From Cynocephalus volans (Eukaryota; Chordata; Mammalia; Dermoptera; Cynocephalidae), in assembly GCF_027409185.1 (NCBI RefSeq), contig NC_084469.1:101247835-101311834 (forward strand): DNA of 64,000 nucleotides. Direction: 5' to 3'. The notes under the pieces are model-generated. The model saw only the letters and a program-made list of their open reading frames with translations, was not told the origin of the DNA and made no database searches. The translations under genes were made by a program, and so were the position numbers. Position 1 is the stretch's first letter; each line of letters opens with the position of its first letter. Positions 35,091 through 47,900 of this stretch are shown here, piece by piece.

Positions 35091-35999
35091 GGTTAGCTTG
35101 GGTTTAGGATTGTTGTAATCACCTACTCTAATAAACTGGTGACTTGCTTGAACCATGGCAGTAACAGCAAAACTGGTGAGATTTGACTAGAAACTGGATA
35201 TATTTTGATGGTCTAGACAACAGGGTTTTCTGAAAAACTGAGCACAGGTTTTAGGGAAAAGAAATTAATGATGATGCTAGAATGTTTTGCCTGGACACCT
35301 GAAAGGATGAAATAGCCATCAATTGTGATAGAAAAAAAGTATGAATGAAGCATATTTGAGTGCTTGCCAGTATATTAGCATTATAGTTTTTGATAGGTTA
35401 AGCTTGGGTTGCCTATTAGGCATATACAGGGAGAAGGTAAGTAGGAGGTTAGATATGCAAATCTTCAATTCAGGGGAGAATTATTCTTTGAAGACTTAAA
35501 ATTGGCCCTGCCACCCTGAACTGGCATCGTGCAGGCCTGCCGGCGCCAGCCAGCCAGTGGAAACGCATGGCTCCACATGGCTCCTCCCACCCCGCCTCCT
35601 TGGAACCAGGCAGGGGACCCTCCCCACCGTCCTGAACTGGCACCACACATGTGAGCTTGTTGGTGCCAGCAAGCCAGCAGAACCACGTGGCTCCACGTGG
35701 TCTGTCATCCCTCCTCAGACCCAGGGGTGAGCACCAGCCCGCGGATCTGACCTACTGAGTTTGACCCAGCAGAGCTCCACATGTTAAGGGCTCATTCTAT
35801 GACCACAGAGTCTTGAACAGTAACCAAGTTGTTTTAACATAACCACCACCACAGCTACTGTCAAGTAAGACAGTTCACTCCCTGCAGTAGCATCCAAGGA
35901 AACTCCATAGCCAACCTCAGTGTAATAGAAGAAGTAAATCCCCTGCCAAGTGACCAAGCATCAGTGAAAAAACACTAGAAGAACAAACACTAAAGAAGA

Positions 36000-36920
36000 A
36001 ATGGCAATACTGGAAGGATACAGCAATGCCCAAAAGTCAGACTCCATGGAACAGGGAATCATGGAAATATTTGAAAAAGAATTTCGGGTAATGATTTTTT
36101 AAAAACTTGAAGAAATAAAGGAAAACTCAATTAGAGAACACAATGAAACAAGAAAAAACATCCAGAATATGAAGGAGGAAATCTACAAAGAGATTAATAC
36201 CATAAAAAAGAGTGCAGCAGAACTTCTAGAAATGAAAGATGCCCTCAACAAAATAAAAAACACAACTGAAAGTTTGAGCAGCAGGGTAGAGCAAGGAGAA
36301 GAAAGAATTTCAGAGCTTGAAGATGGTCTTTTTGAAATAAGTCAGGCAGACCAGAAAAAAAGGGAAAAAGGAAAACAGAATTAAAAATAATAAGGAAACC
36401 TAAGAGAGACAGCAGACAATCTCAAGTGCTTTAACATCCAAATTGTGGGTATTACTGAAGGGCAAGATAAGGGAAAGGTATCAAAAACCTACCCAAGGAA
36501 ATAGTAACAGAAAACTTCCCAGGTGTCGGGCAGGATACAGACCTTAAGATCCAGGAAGCTCAAAGGTCCCCAAACAGATTCAACCCAAAATATCCTCCCC
36601 AAGACATATTATAGTTAAATTTGCAAAGCTCCAAGACAAAGAGAATTCTACAAGCAACAAAAGCATCAGGTCACTTATAGGGGAACCCCCATCAAACTAA
36701 CAGCAGACTTCTCAACCAAAAGCCTACAGGCCGGAAGAAAGTAGAATGATATATTCAAAATACTAAAAGAAAAAAAACTGCCAGCCAAGAAGTCTTTACC
36801 CAGCAAGACTCTCCTTCAGAAATGAGGGAGAAATAGTGTATTTCCCAGACAAACAAAAGCTGTAGGAGTTCACCACCACACGACCAGCCCTGCAAGAAAT
36901 TCTAAGGGAGTCATTCATCT
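36000..36920 (+). pseudogene. L1 ORF1, broken
   Basis: The coiled-coil part is legible at 36169-36384 (MKEEIYKEINTIKKSAAELL, then SLSSRVEQGEERISELEDGL). The RRM-like part follows near 36440 (attgtgggtattactgaagg). Stops and frame breaks cut it, including a stop shortly after the FRVMIF tract. Confidence 0.7.
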
Positions 36921-37129
36921 GGATTCTGAATAATGGTGACCATCATCATGAATACACAAGAAAGAGCAAAACGCACTGTTAAAATAAAAATGCCAGCAAG
37001 AAAGAGAAAGAAGCTAAACCATTTTGCCCAAAATCCCCAACTCACAATGAAGAAGAGAAATAAAAGGGGAAATTTTGATCAAAAGATATTTAAACCACCT
37101 AAATAGCAACTAAATGACAGGAATTAAAC

Positions 37130-40100
37130 AACACTTTTCAATAACTACTCTAAATGGGAATGGACTAAAATCCCCATTCAGAAGCAGAGACTAACTGACT
37201 GGATTACAATGATAGACCCAAGTATATGCTGTCTTCAGGAGATCCACCTCACCTGTAATAACACTCATAGACTAAAAGTGAAGGGATGGAAAAAGATACC
37301 GTGTAAATGGAAACCAAAAATGAGCAGGAGTAGCTATTCTTATATTGGACAAAATAGACTTTAAACCAAAAAACATTAAAAAAGACAAAGAAGGAAATTC
37401 TATAATGATAAATGGGACTATCCAGCTAGAAGACATAATCATAATCATTTATGCACCCAATACCAGAGCACCCAGATCATCAAGAAAACACTCTTAGACT
37501 TAAAGAAGGAGACAGGTCCTAATACATTAATAGTGGGTGATCTGAATTCCCCTCTCTCTGTATGGGACAGGACTTCCAGGCAACAACTCAACAAAGAGAC
37601 ACAGGATTTAATCTACACCCTAGACCAACAGGACTTGGCAGATATATACAGAACATTTCACCGCACAGCTAAAGAATACACTTTCTTCCCATCAGCTCAT
37701 GGTACATTCTCCATGATAGACCACATTTTAGGCCACAAATCTAGTCTCAGCAAATTTTTAAAATTGAAATCATTCCAACAATCTTTTCAGACCACAATGG
37801 ACTAAAACTGGAGGTAAATTGCTGGAAGATTTACAAATAGATGGAAATAAATAATAGGCTTCTGAATGACCTATAGGTCCAAGAAGAAATTAAACAGGAA
37901 ATGAAAAAATTTCTAGAAACTAATGAAAAAAAGATACATCATACCAAATCTTGTGGGATTCTGCAAAAGCAGTACTAAGAGGGAAATCTATTGCAGTAAA
38001 TGCTTATATCAAAAAAATGGAAAGACTCCAAATAAACAACCTAATGATATGCCTCAAAGAACTTGAAAAACAACAATCCTAACCTAAAGGCAGTAGATGG
38101 AAAGAAACAATTAAGATCAGAGCAGAACCAAATGAAATAGAGAACCAAAAAACAATAGAAAAGATTAACAAAACTAAAAGTTGCTTTTTCGAGAAGAAAA
38201 ACAACATAGATACACCATAAGCTAGATTAAGAGAAAAAAAAAAGTAAAGAAGGCTCAAATAATAAAAATCAGAAATGAAAAGGGAGACATTACAACTGAC
38301 ACCACAGAAATACAAAGAATAATTAGAGAGTATTAAAAACAACTGTATGACAACAAATTTGAAAATCTGGAAGACATGGATAAGTTTCTAGACACATATA
38401 AATTACCAAGTCTGAACCAAGAAGAGATAGAAAACCTGAACAGACCAATAACAAGCAAGGAGATTGAAGCAATAACCAGCAATCTTCCAACAAAAAAAAA
38501 TGTCTGGGTCTGGATGGCTTTACAGCTGAATTCTATCAAACTTTTAAAGACGAGTTAATACCAATTTGCATGACACTATTCCAAACAATTGAAACAGACG
38601 CTACTCTCCCAAACTCAATCTATGAGGCCAACATAACTCTGATACCAAAACCAGATAAAGACATGACAAAAAAAAAAAAAAAAAAGAAAGAAAAAACGAA
38701 AAAGAAAATTATAGGCCAATATCCTTGATGAACCTAGATGTTAAAATCCTCAACAAAATATTAGCAATTAGAATACAGCAATATATTTAAGAAATTATGC
38801 ACTATGATCAAGTGGGATTCATCCCAAGGACGCAAGGATGGTTCAACATATGAAAGTCAACAAATGTGACACATCACATCAACAAGCTCAAGGACAAAGG
38901 CCATATGATTATCTCAATAGATGCTGAAAAAGCATTTGACAAAATTCAACATTCCTTGATGATAAAGAATCTCAACAAATTAGGTACAGAGGGAAAATTT
39001 CTTAACACAATAAAAGCCATTTATGACAAGCCCACTGCCAGTATTATGCTGAATGGGGAAAAATTAAAGGCCTTCCCCTTAAGGACAGGTAGAAGACAAG
39101 GATATCCATTCTCACCACTTCTATTCAACATAGTACTGGAGGTAGGTACTAGCTAGAGCAATCAGGCAAGAGAAAGAAACAAATGGAATCCAGATTGGAG
39201 AAGATGAAGTCAAACTTTCCCTATTTGCAGATGACATGATACTATATATAGAGAAAAACCTAAAGACTCTATCAAAAAAACTCCTAGCACTGGTTAATAA
39301 TTTCATTAACGTTGCAGGATACAAAATAAATGCCCAGAAATCATTTGCATTTATATACTCAAATAATGAATTAACAGGAAGAGACATAAAGTAAGCCCAT
39401 TTACAATCATCACCAAAAAAATATGATACCTAAGGATCGAATTAACCAAGGAGGTGAAAGACCTCTGCAATGAGAATTACAAACCTCTTCTGAAAGAAAT
39501 TAAAGAAGGCACAAAAAGATGGAAAGATATTTCATGCTCTTGTATTGGAAGAATTAACATTGTGAAAATGTCTATACTACCCAAACCCACATACAGATTC
39601 AATGGCATCCCCATCAAAATACCAATGACGTTCTTCTAAGAAATGGAAAAAACAATCTTACCTTTCATATGGAAAAACAAAAGACCCTGGATATCCAAAG
39701 TAATCCTGAGGAAAAAAAAAAAAAAAGCCAGAGGCATAACTCTGCCTGACTTCAAATTTTACTACAAAGCTGTTTTAACCAAAACAGCATGGTTCTGGTA
39801 TGAAAATAGACATTCAGACCAATGGAGTAGAATAGAGAACCCAGAAATCACTCCTCAGGCTTATAGCCATCTGATATTAGACAAAGACAACAAAAATCTA
39901 CAGTGGGTAAAAGATTGCCTATTCAATAAATGGTGCTGGGAAAACTGGATATCCATATGCAGAAGAATGAAACTAGATACGCATCTCTCACCATACACTA
40001 AAATAAATTCAAAGTGGATTAAAGACCTAGGAATAAGACTCAAAACTGTAAAATTATTAAGGGAAAATATAGGTGAAACACTTCAGCAATTAGGTCAGGG

Positions 40101-40663
40101 CACAGGCTTTATGAACATGAGCCTGAAAGCACAAGCAGCAAAAGAAAAAATAAATAAATAGGACTATATCAAAGTAAAAAGTTTCTGCACAGCTAAAGAA
40201 ACAATCAACAGAGTGAAAAGAGAACCTAGAGTGTGAGAAAATTTTTGCCTACTATGCTTCTGACAAGGAACTAATACCCAGAATACATATAGAACCCAAG
40301 CAATTATACAGTATAAGAATAAATGATTTAATTAAAAAATGGGCAAAGGAGCTGCATAGACATCTTTCAAAGGAAGACATACAAGTGGCCAACAGATACA
40401 TGAAAAAATGCTCAACATTTTTCAGAGAAATGCAAACTAAAACCACATTGAGATACCACCTCATTCCAGTTAGACTGGCTATGATCAAAAAGATGGTGAA
40501 TAAAAAATGGTGCCAAGGGTGTGGAGAGAAGGGAACATTACTGCACTGTTGGTGGGACTGTAAATTAGTACAACCACTTTGGAAAACAATTTGGAAGTTT
40601 TTCAACTACAGACAGATCTTCCATATGATCCAGCAATCCCTCTTCTGGGTATATATCCAATAC
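37130..40663 (+). pseudogene. L1 ORF2, broken and 3'-truncated
   Basis: Endonuclease: GDLNSPLSVWDRTSRQQLNK near 37535, ending in an SxIDHILGHK-type motif. Reverse transcriptase: [20 protein letters not shown] near 38890, and the catalytic LFADDMIL near 39226-39249, here with both Asp kept. C-terminal part at 39643-40161 and 40385-40663. Numerous stops and shifts. A run of about 19 A lies at 38667-38685. Confidence 0.75.
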
Positions 40664-41031
40664 AACCAGTTTTGAGTGTACGATTCAGGAGTGTTAAGTA
40701 CATTTGCATTATTATTCAACTAACCTCCAGAACTCTTTCCATTTTGGAGAATTATAACTCTATACTCTAAAAAGAACAAGTTCCCGTTTCCCTCCCTGCC
40801 CCCAGACTCTGGTAACCATACTTTTACTCTATGAATTTGTCTACTCTACATACCTCCAATAAATGATATCATTAGGTATTTGTCTTTTTGTGACTGGGTT
40901 GCCTCACTTAGCATAATGTATTCAAGGTTCATCCATGTTACAGCATGTGTCAAAATTTCATTCTTTATAAAAGGTGAATAAGATACCTTGTATATGTATA
41001 CTACTTTTTGTTTATCCATTCATCATGTTGA
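40664..41031 (-). mobile_element. L1M 3' fragment, antisense (unit C)
   Basis: The paralog of 14813-15212 (gttttgagtgtacgattcag, then gtatatgtatactacttttt). Confidence 0.65.
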
Positions 41032-41490
41032 CTCATAGAGGCTCAGTATGTGGAGATAGTTTTTCCTGCAGCTGAGATATTATGACCCACATATTAGACA
41101 CCCACAGAGCATAGTTGAATTTTGTTTCTAGCAACCTTATGGCCTTTTTTTTATTTGCTAATGCCTTAAGAAGGTATTTAATGTCCAGAAGGGAGCTGTC
41201 AGAATTGTCAGAACATACAGAAAGATTATCCACATATTGGTTTCAAGTGGAGTTTTCCTGCAATTTTAAGACCATCAACTTTGCATTTGGGGTGCACAAG
41301 TAGATAGGCACCTCAGTAAATCCTTGAGGCATAATTGTCCAGGAACATTGTTGATTTTCAAAGGTGTAAGCAAACAAGTACCAGAAATCATTATGAAGGG
41401 AAACACTAACAAAAGCAGAATGTTAATTAATAACCATGAAATGGTAAGTGTTAGAAGGGATCACAGAGAGAATAGTGTTAGGGTGGGTTA
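41032..41490 (-). mobile_element. class I endogenous retrovirus pol fragment, fossil (unit C)
   Basis: The paralog of 15213-15690; minus-strand text includes LLDIKYLLKALANKKK. A broken fragment without LTRs. Confidence 0.65.
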
Positions 41491-41494
41491 AGTC

Positions 41495-42740
41495 TTTCTA
41501 AGATAAACAAAAGCTGAGGGGAGTTCATTATCCCTAGGTCTGCTCTACTAAAAATGGTAAAGGGAGTCCTTCGGGTTTTGATGAAAGAACATTGGACAGA
41601 AACTCAAATCTGCATGAAAAAATAAATATTTCTGATAAGATAAATAATTAACAAATAAAAAAGCCACTGTTGTATTTTTAATTTGTAACTACAGTTTTTA
41701 TGTTCTATAGGGTTTAAAAGGTAAATGCATAAAAATTTATAAAACTATCTTATTGAGGAGCAATACCTAAAGATTTATACTGAGTTAATAAGGGCATATA
41801 TAGGGATGATGTAAATTCTGTATTAGAGCAAAGATTTTGTATGCAATTGAAGTTATAGTGGTGTCAATTTGATCTGTATTATAACAAATTGAGAATGTTC
41901 AACATAATGCCCATGGTAACCACAAAGAAAATTTCTAATATATACAAAAAAGGAAAGAAGAAAAAATCAATAAGTTTACTACAAAAAATCAGACACAAAG
42001 TAAAGCAGTAATGGAGGATATAAGGGGGGGAATATTATAACATATAGAAAAATAGCATAAATAAACGTCTTCTTAGTAATTCCTTTAAAAGTAAATGGAC
42101 TAAACTTTGCAATTCAAAAGCAGAAGTTGGCAGTATAAATTAAGAAAAATATAATCCAAGTATATTTTATCTATGAGAGACTCACTTTTGATTTTAAAAG
42201 ATTAAAAGTGAAAGAATAGAATGAATATTTCATGTAAACTAACAAAAACAGGAGGGGTGGCTCTACTGATATAACAAAATAGACTTTAAATCAACACTAT
42301 TAAAATAGACAAAGAGAAGTATTTTGATAAAAGGGTCAATACGTAGAGATGATATGATAAGTGTAAACATATATGCACCAAACAACAGGACCTTAAAATA
42401 CATTAAACACTGACAAATTAAACTATGTAAAAACTAAGCAGGTGTTCATGCAAAAAAGTATAAACGATATCAAAAAAAGCCACATATTAAAAAAGACATT
42501 TGTATTGCATATGTCTGCAATGGAGACCAATACCCTGATTATATAAAGAATACGTGTGAATTAATAAGAGAATCATAAACAGTTCAGTATAAATACAGCA
42601 AACATATTTAATAGAAGGGAAAATAAAGGACCTCAAAATATGTGAAGACTCTCAATGATATAATAATAAGAGATATGCAAGTAAATGAAATAATTTTAAA
42701 ACCACTAGATTTTCAGTATAAACAAAAATGGTGGGCCATG
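41495..42740 (+). mobile_element. old L1 coding remnant (unit C)
   Basis: Decayed ORF1 end (gataaacaaaagctgagggg) and ORF2 endonuclease region (ggctctactgatataaca, then tatgcaccaaacaacaggac). It corresponds to 16680-17080 of unit A and 62700-63835 of unit D. Confidence 0.6.
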
Positions 42741-42744
42741 ATAA

Positions 42745-44699
42745 GGATCACCAAGTATATTTAATGTATACGTAAATTGGTTCAACCACTTAGAAACACT
42801 GTTTGAAAATACCAAAAGGAGAATAGGTAAAACCTTATGTGCAAAAATTTTCTCCTAACGATAAACCTCTCTCTCATTTCCACCAGGAGACAAAGATAAA
42901 AGTTCAGACATATTTACTTATAATAACACAAAAATATATACAAACAAAATTTGCATCAGTGTCAGAAAGGATCACAATGTTGAAAAGTCACCATACATAC
43001 TGTAAAAATACAGAATATTGGAAATAAATTAATTATGAATGCACCCAACAACATGATTTAATGCTAAAAGTGCAATACTGAGAAAACAATAAGGGCAGAA
43101 AAATTTGTGAGTTAAGATCACACTTTGCACAAGTTTTGGGAAGAGAAAATTATAATTTGGACAGTAACACATACAAGCGTGATTTGATGACATTTAATCC
43201 TATTGCCAGTTTCACATGTCTATTTTATAGAATTCAACCTAATAGAACATCATAGAAAATGACAAGTACAGATTTCAGGATAGCGTCTGCTGCTGAGAGA
43301 GGACAGGGTGATGTGAGTGGCAGATGTTTAAGGTGGATCCTGTGATGATGGCATTGCTTTACTTTTAACCCCTGAATATGTTTATCTGTTTTTATCATGT
43401 GGTCTTATGTGCAACTTAGCACATGCTATTTTCACAAGAAAAATTGAGGAAATTCCTTCACTATTACAAATTCTAAATACATTCTCCCATGATATTCTAA
43501 TATGAAAGTCATGGATGTCAGACTCGGAGGTCTTCAGAGTCTCACAAAATACTTACAAATAATGCTCATCACTCACATTTCTCTCCAGAGATTCAAAGTC
43601 ATTATTCTTTGGGTGAGCATATGGGCAAAGGTCTCAGGTGATTTATCTCTGCAGGGGTTCCATAGACATCAATGGAAGAAGCTCTGCTCTAGAAGATTCC
43701 TTGGATGCCAGGCAGGGAGCTGTTTTCTAGATGTGATGCTGATAATAATGCTACCCTCTCGACCTGCAATGACAACCACAACAGAAGGTTCTCCAACCAA
43801 ATGCTTTCATTTTCCTTTGAGACCTCTGCTTATCCACAGAGAAAATTTTGTCTGATTGTCCCACTTCTCTGAGCTCCTGTAAAAGGTGGGATCTTTAATC
43901 TTGTCAACCTCTCTTTTCACCTCACATGCTGAGTCTTGTCTTAGACTCAACATCTCTTTCTCAAAGTAAAGTAGTTTTTGATAGAATAAACTTCTCATAA
44001 AGATACATTAAGAAATTTTGCATGGGAGTCCTAGACTGCAATCAATCCTATAAGACATCAATGATACAATTTTTATTTACATGATTCTCTATATGAAGTG
44101 CATTAGAGATGAGGAAAAAACACAGCAGGATGTGATAACTGAAAAAAGTGAAACCTCAGGCACATTCTTACAAATAAATCAATGAGAAAATTTCAAAGTG
44201 AGATGCCAGAAGAAAATTGTCAATCTTTGCCGTGCCCAACTAATAATAATTATTTTTAAAGTTACTCAGACTGACAAGAACAGCAGATAAATATAACAAT
44301 AAAAGGAAACAAATCTAATTGCTGAAGTAAATAATAAAGGTACCAAAGACCGTAGATGTTCAAGATTATGAATATAGGCAGGATAAGGAACCCAATAATA
44401 GTAGTTAAATTGTACTGAGTACTTATTAGGTACCAGGAATTCTACTAAGTGTTTATAGTATTTATGAAAGTAAACCACCCAAAAAGAATTATGCTGCATA
44501 TGGTCAGTCTAAGGCTCATATAGTGATAATTTTCCCTACATCAGGAATGAAATAAATTAAGGGGCATATAATCCAATTCTCAATAATTATATTGATAGGG
44601 CTAACTTCTGGATGATTTTGTGTGATATTAATTGTCATTTGACATAGTGAAGAAAAGCCAGATTTCTTCCTCTGAACCTCATGTATGCATACAGTGCGT
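42745..44699. repeat. partial unit without OR gene
   Basis: It matches 26290-28470 (left flank of unit C) and parts of 190-1800, but breaks off before any OR sequence and passes into the old L1 beside unit D. It is a truncated extra copy of the left flank. No gene. Confidence 0.65.
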
Positions 44700-44918
44700 A
44701 TATCCATGGAGCAATATGGGTCAATGAGGGGAATAACACTAGGATAAAGCCTCCCCTCCTAGCATATACACCCGGAGGAAATGAAATCACCACTTACATA
44801 AACATCTACACCCTCTTTTTCATTGCAGCATTATTCACAATAGCCAGATGTGGAAACAGCCGAAAGAGTCTCCTGACAGATAAAAAGTTAAAGAAAATGT
44901 AGGAGGCATGTGTGTATA
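44700..44918 (+). mobile_element. old L1 3' end, left part (beside unit D)
   Basis: Paralog of 23190-23388 (attgcagcattattcacaat). It continues after the nested insertions at 49764-50270. Confidence 0.7.
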
Positions 44919-44967
44919 TATGAGGGGTCTTCAACAGGTTCGTGGAGAGATTTATATTCTATTTTTT
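44919..44967. mobile_element. MITE, left half, split by an L1
   Basis: tatgaggggtcttcaacagg, up to the L1 target site tatattctattttt. The other half is at 49710-49763. Confidence 0.75.
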
Positions 44968-47900
44968 TTTCCAATCACCCATTTATCCCTTACCTTTTTT
45001 ACTTTTTTATTTATTTTATTTTATTTTATTTCTTTTTCCTTCCAAACTTTATTTTATTTTGTCAGTATAAAATGTGGTTGATTATTGTGGCCAATTACCA
45101 AAACCTCCCTCCCTCCTCCCTCCCCCTCCCTCCCAACAATGTCCTTTCTATTTGCTTGTCATATCAACTTCAAGGAATTGTAATTGTTGCGTCTTCTTCC
45201 CTTCCCCCTCCCAGGTTTTTTGTGTATTTATTTATTTATTTTTAGCTCCCACAAATAAGTGAGAACATGTGGTATTTCTCTTTCTGTGCCTGACTTGTTT
45301 CACTTAATATAATTTTCTCAAGGTCCACCCATGTCGTTGCAAATGGCAGTATTTCATTCTTTTTTATAGCTGAGTAGTATTCCGTTGTGTACATATACCA
45401 CATTTTCCGGATCCGCTAATCTGATGATGAACATTTGGGCTGGTTCCAACTCTTAGCTATAGTAAATAGTGCTGCAATGAACACTGGAGATCACATATAC
45501 CTTCGACTTGATGATTTCCATTCCTCTGGGTATATTCCCAGCAGTGGGATAGCTGGGTCATATGGTAGACATGTCTGCAATCATTTGAGGAACCTCCATA
45601 CCATTTTCCATAGAGGGTGCACCATTTTGCAGTCCCACCAACAATGTATGAGAGTTCCTTTTTCTCCGCAACCTTGCCAGCATTTATCATTCAGTCTTTT
45701 GGATTTTAGCCATCCTAACTGGGGTGAGATGGTATCTCAGTGTGGTTTTGATGCATTCCCGAACGCTGAGTGATGTTGAGCATTTTTTTCATATGTCTGT
45801 TGGCTATTCATATCTTCTTTAGAAAATTCCTATTTAGCTCTTTTGCCCATTTTTTAATCAGGTTGCTTGTTTTTTGTTGTAAACTTGTTTCAGTTCCATG
45901 TATATTCTGGATGTTAATCCTTTGCCAGATGTATATTTTGCAAATATTTTCTCGCACTCTGATGGTTGTCTTTTAACTCTGTTAATTGTTTCTTTCGCTG
46001 TGCAGAAGCTTTTTAGTTTGATATAATCCCATTTGTTTATTTTTCCTTTGGTTGCCCATACTTTTGGGGTTCTATTCATGAAGTCTCTGTCCAGTCCTAC
46101 TTCCTGAAGTGTTTCTCCTATGTTTTCATTAAGAAGGTTTATTGTTTCAGGGTGTATATTTAATTCTTTAATCCAATTTGAGTTGACTTTAGTATATGGT
46201 GAAAGGTATGGGTATAGTTTCATTCTCCTGAATATTGATATCCAATTCTCCCAGCACCACTTGCTGAAGAGGCAGTCTCTTCCCCAGTGTATAGGCTTGG
46301 TGCCTTTGTCAAAGATCAGATGGCTGTAGGTGTGTGGGTTGATTTCTGGATTTTCTATTCCATTGATCAGTGTGTCTGTTTTTATGCCAGTACCAGGCTG
46401 TTTTGGTTATGATAGCTTTGTAGTATAGTTTAAAGTCAGGTAGTGTTATGCCTCCAGCTTTATTTTATTTTGCCCATCATTGCTTTGGCTATGCATGCTC
46501 TTTTGTTATTTCATATAAATATCTGGATAGCTTTTCCATTTCTGAGAAAAATGTCATTGGAATTTTGATTGGGATTGCATTGAATTTTTATACCATGTTG
46601 GGTAGTATGGACATTTTCACAATGTTGATTATTCCAATCCAAGAGCATGGGATATCTTTCCATCTTCTTGTATCCTTTCTAATTTCTCTCAGCAGTGGTT
46701 TGTAGTTCTCATTATAGTGATTTTTCACATCCTTGGTTAACTCAATTACTAAGTATTTTATTTTTTTGGTGGCTATTGTAAATGTCAATTCCTCTTTGAA
46801 TATTTGCTAAAATTCTGCTGTGAGTCCATCTGGTCCTGTGCTTTTCTTTGTTGGGAGCCTTCTGATAGCAGCTTCAATCTCCTTTTTGTAATTGATCTGT
46901 GCAGATTTTCTAAATCTTCTTGGCTCAGTTTTGGGAGCTTGTGTGTGTCCAGAAATTTATCCATTTTCTCCAGATTTTCAAATTCGTTGGCTTATAGCTG
47001 CTTATAGTAGTCTCGAATGATTCCTTGTATTTCAGGTGTATCAGTTGTAATATCACCTTATTCATTTCTAATTTGTGTTACTTGGATTTACTCTCTCTCT
47101 TTTTTTAGTTAGCCATGCTAATGGTATGTCAATTTTATTTTTCTTTTCAAGAAAACAACTTTTTGATTCGTTGATATTTTGTATTGTTTTTTGGCTTTCA
47201 ATTTCATTAAGTTCTGCTCTTATCTTAATGATTTCTTTCTGTCTGCTAATTTTCATTAGTTACCATAAATTTCTTGATTTCCTGTTTGATTTCTTCTTGG
47301 ACCCATATGTCATTAAGCAGAATGCTGTTTAATTTCCATGTGTTTGTATAGTTTCCAGAATTTCATTTATTGTTTTCTATTTTTAATCCATTGTGGTCTG
47401 AGAAAATACATGGGATAATTCCAATTTTTTTGAATTTGTTGAGACTTGATTTGTGACCTAATACGTGATCTATCCTGCAGAATGATCCATTTGCTGATGA
47501 GAAGGATGAATATTCCGAGGTCGTTGGATGGAATGTTCTGTAGATATCTGCCAAGTCCAATAGGTCTATTATGTTGTTTAGATCTTGTGTTTCTCTGCTG
47601 ATTCTTTGCCTAGTTGTTCTGTCCAATATTGACCGTGGGGTGTTCAGGTTCCCTGCTATTATGGTATTAGCGTCTATTTCCTTCTTTAGGTCTAATAGAG
47701 TTTGTTTTATAAATCTGGCTGCTCCAACATTGGGTGCGTACGTATTTATGATTGTTATGTCTTCTTGATGGATCAATCCTTTTATCATTATGTGGTGGCC
47801 CTCATTATGTCTTTTTATGCTTTTTACTCTAAAGTCTATTTTATCAGATATAAGTATAGCTACTCCAGCTCGTTTTTCTTTTCTGTTTGCATGGTAAATC

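Larger units (their letters stand above)
35505..40663 (+). mobile_element. L1 with repeated 5' end, 3' part lost (private to unit C)
   Basis: It begins at about 35505 directly after the shared 'gacttaaaattgg'. The first 200 bases are CpG-bearing and hold two related 5' UTR blocks. ORF1 lies at about 36000-36920 and ORF2 at about 37130-40663; both are broken into many frames. The element stops inside the ORF2 C-terminus (near QPLWKTIWKFF) and joins an antisense L1M fragment, so its 3' UTR and some flanking DNA were deleted. It is more decayed and differs in sequence from the L1s at 7398, 44968 and 58138. Confidence 0.88.
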
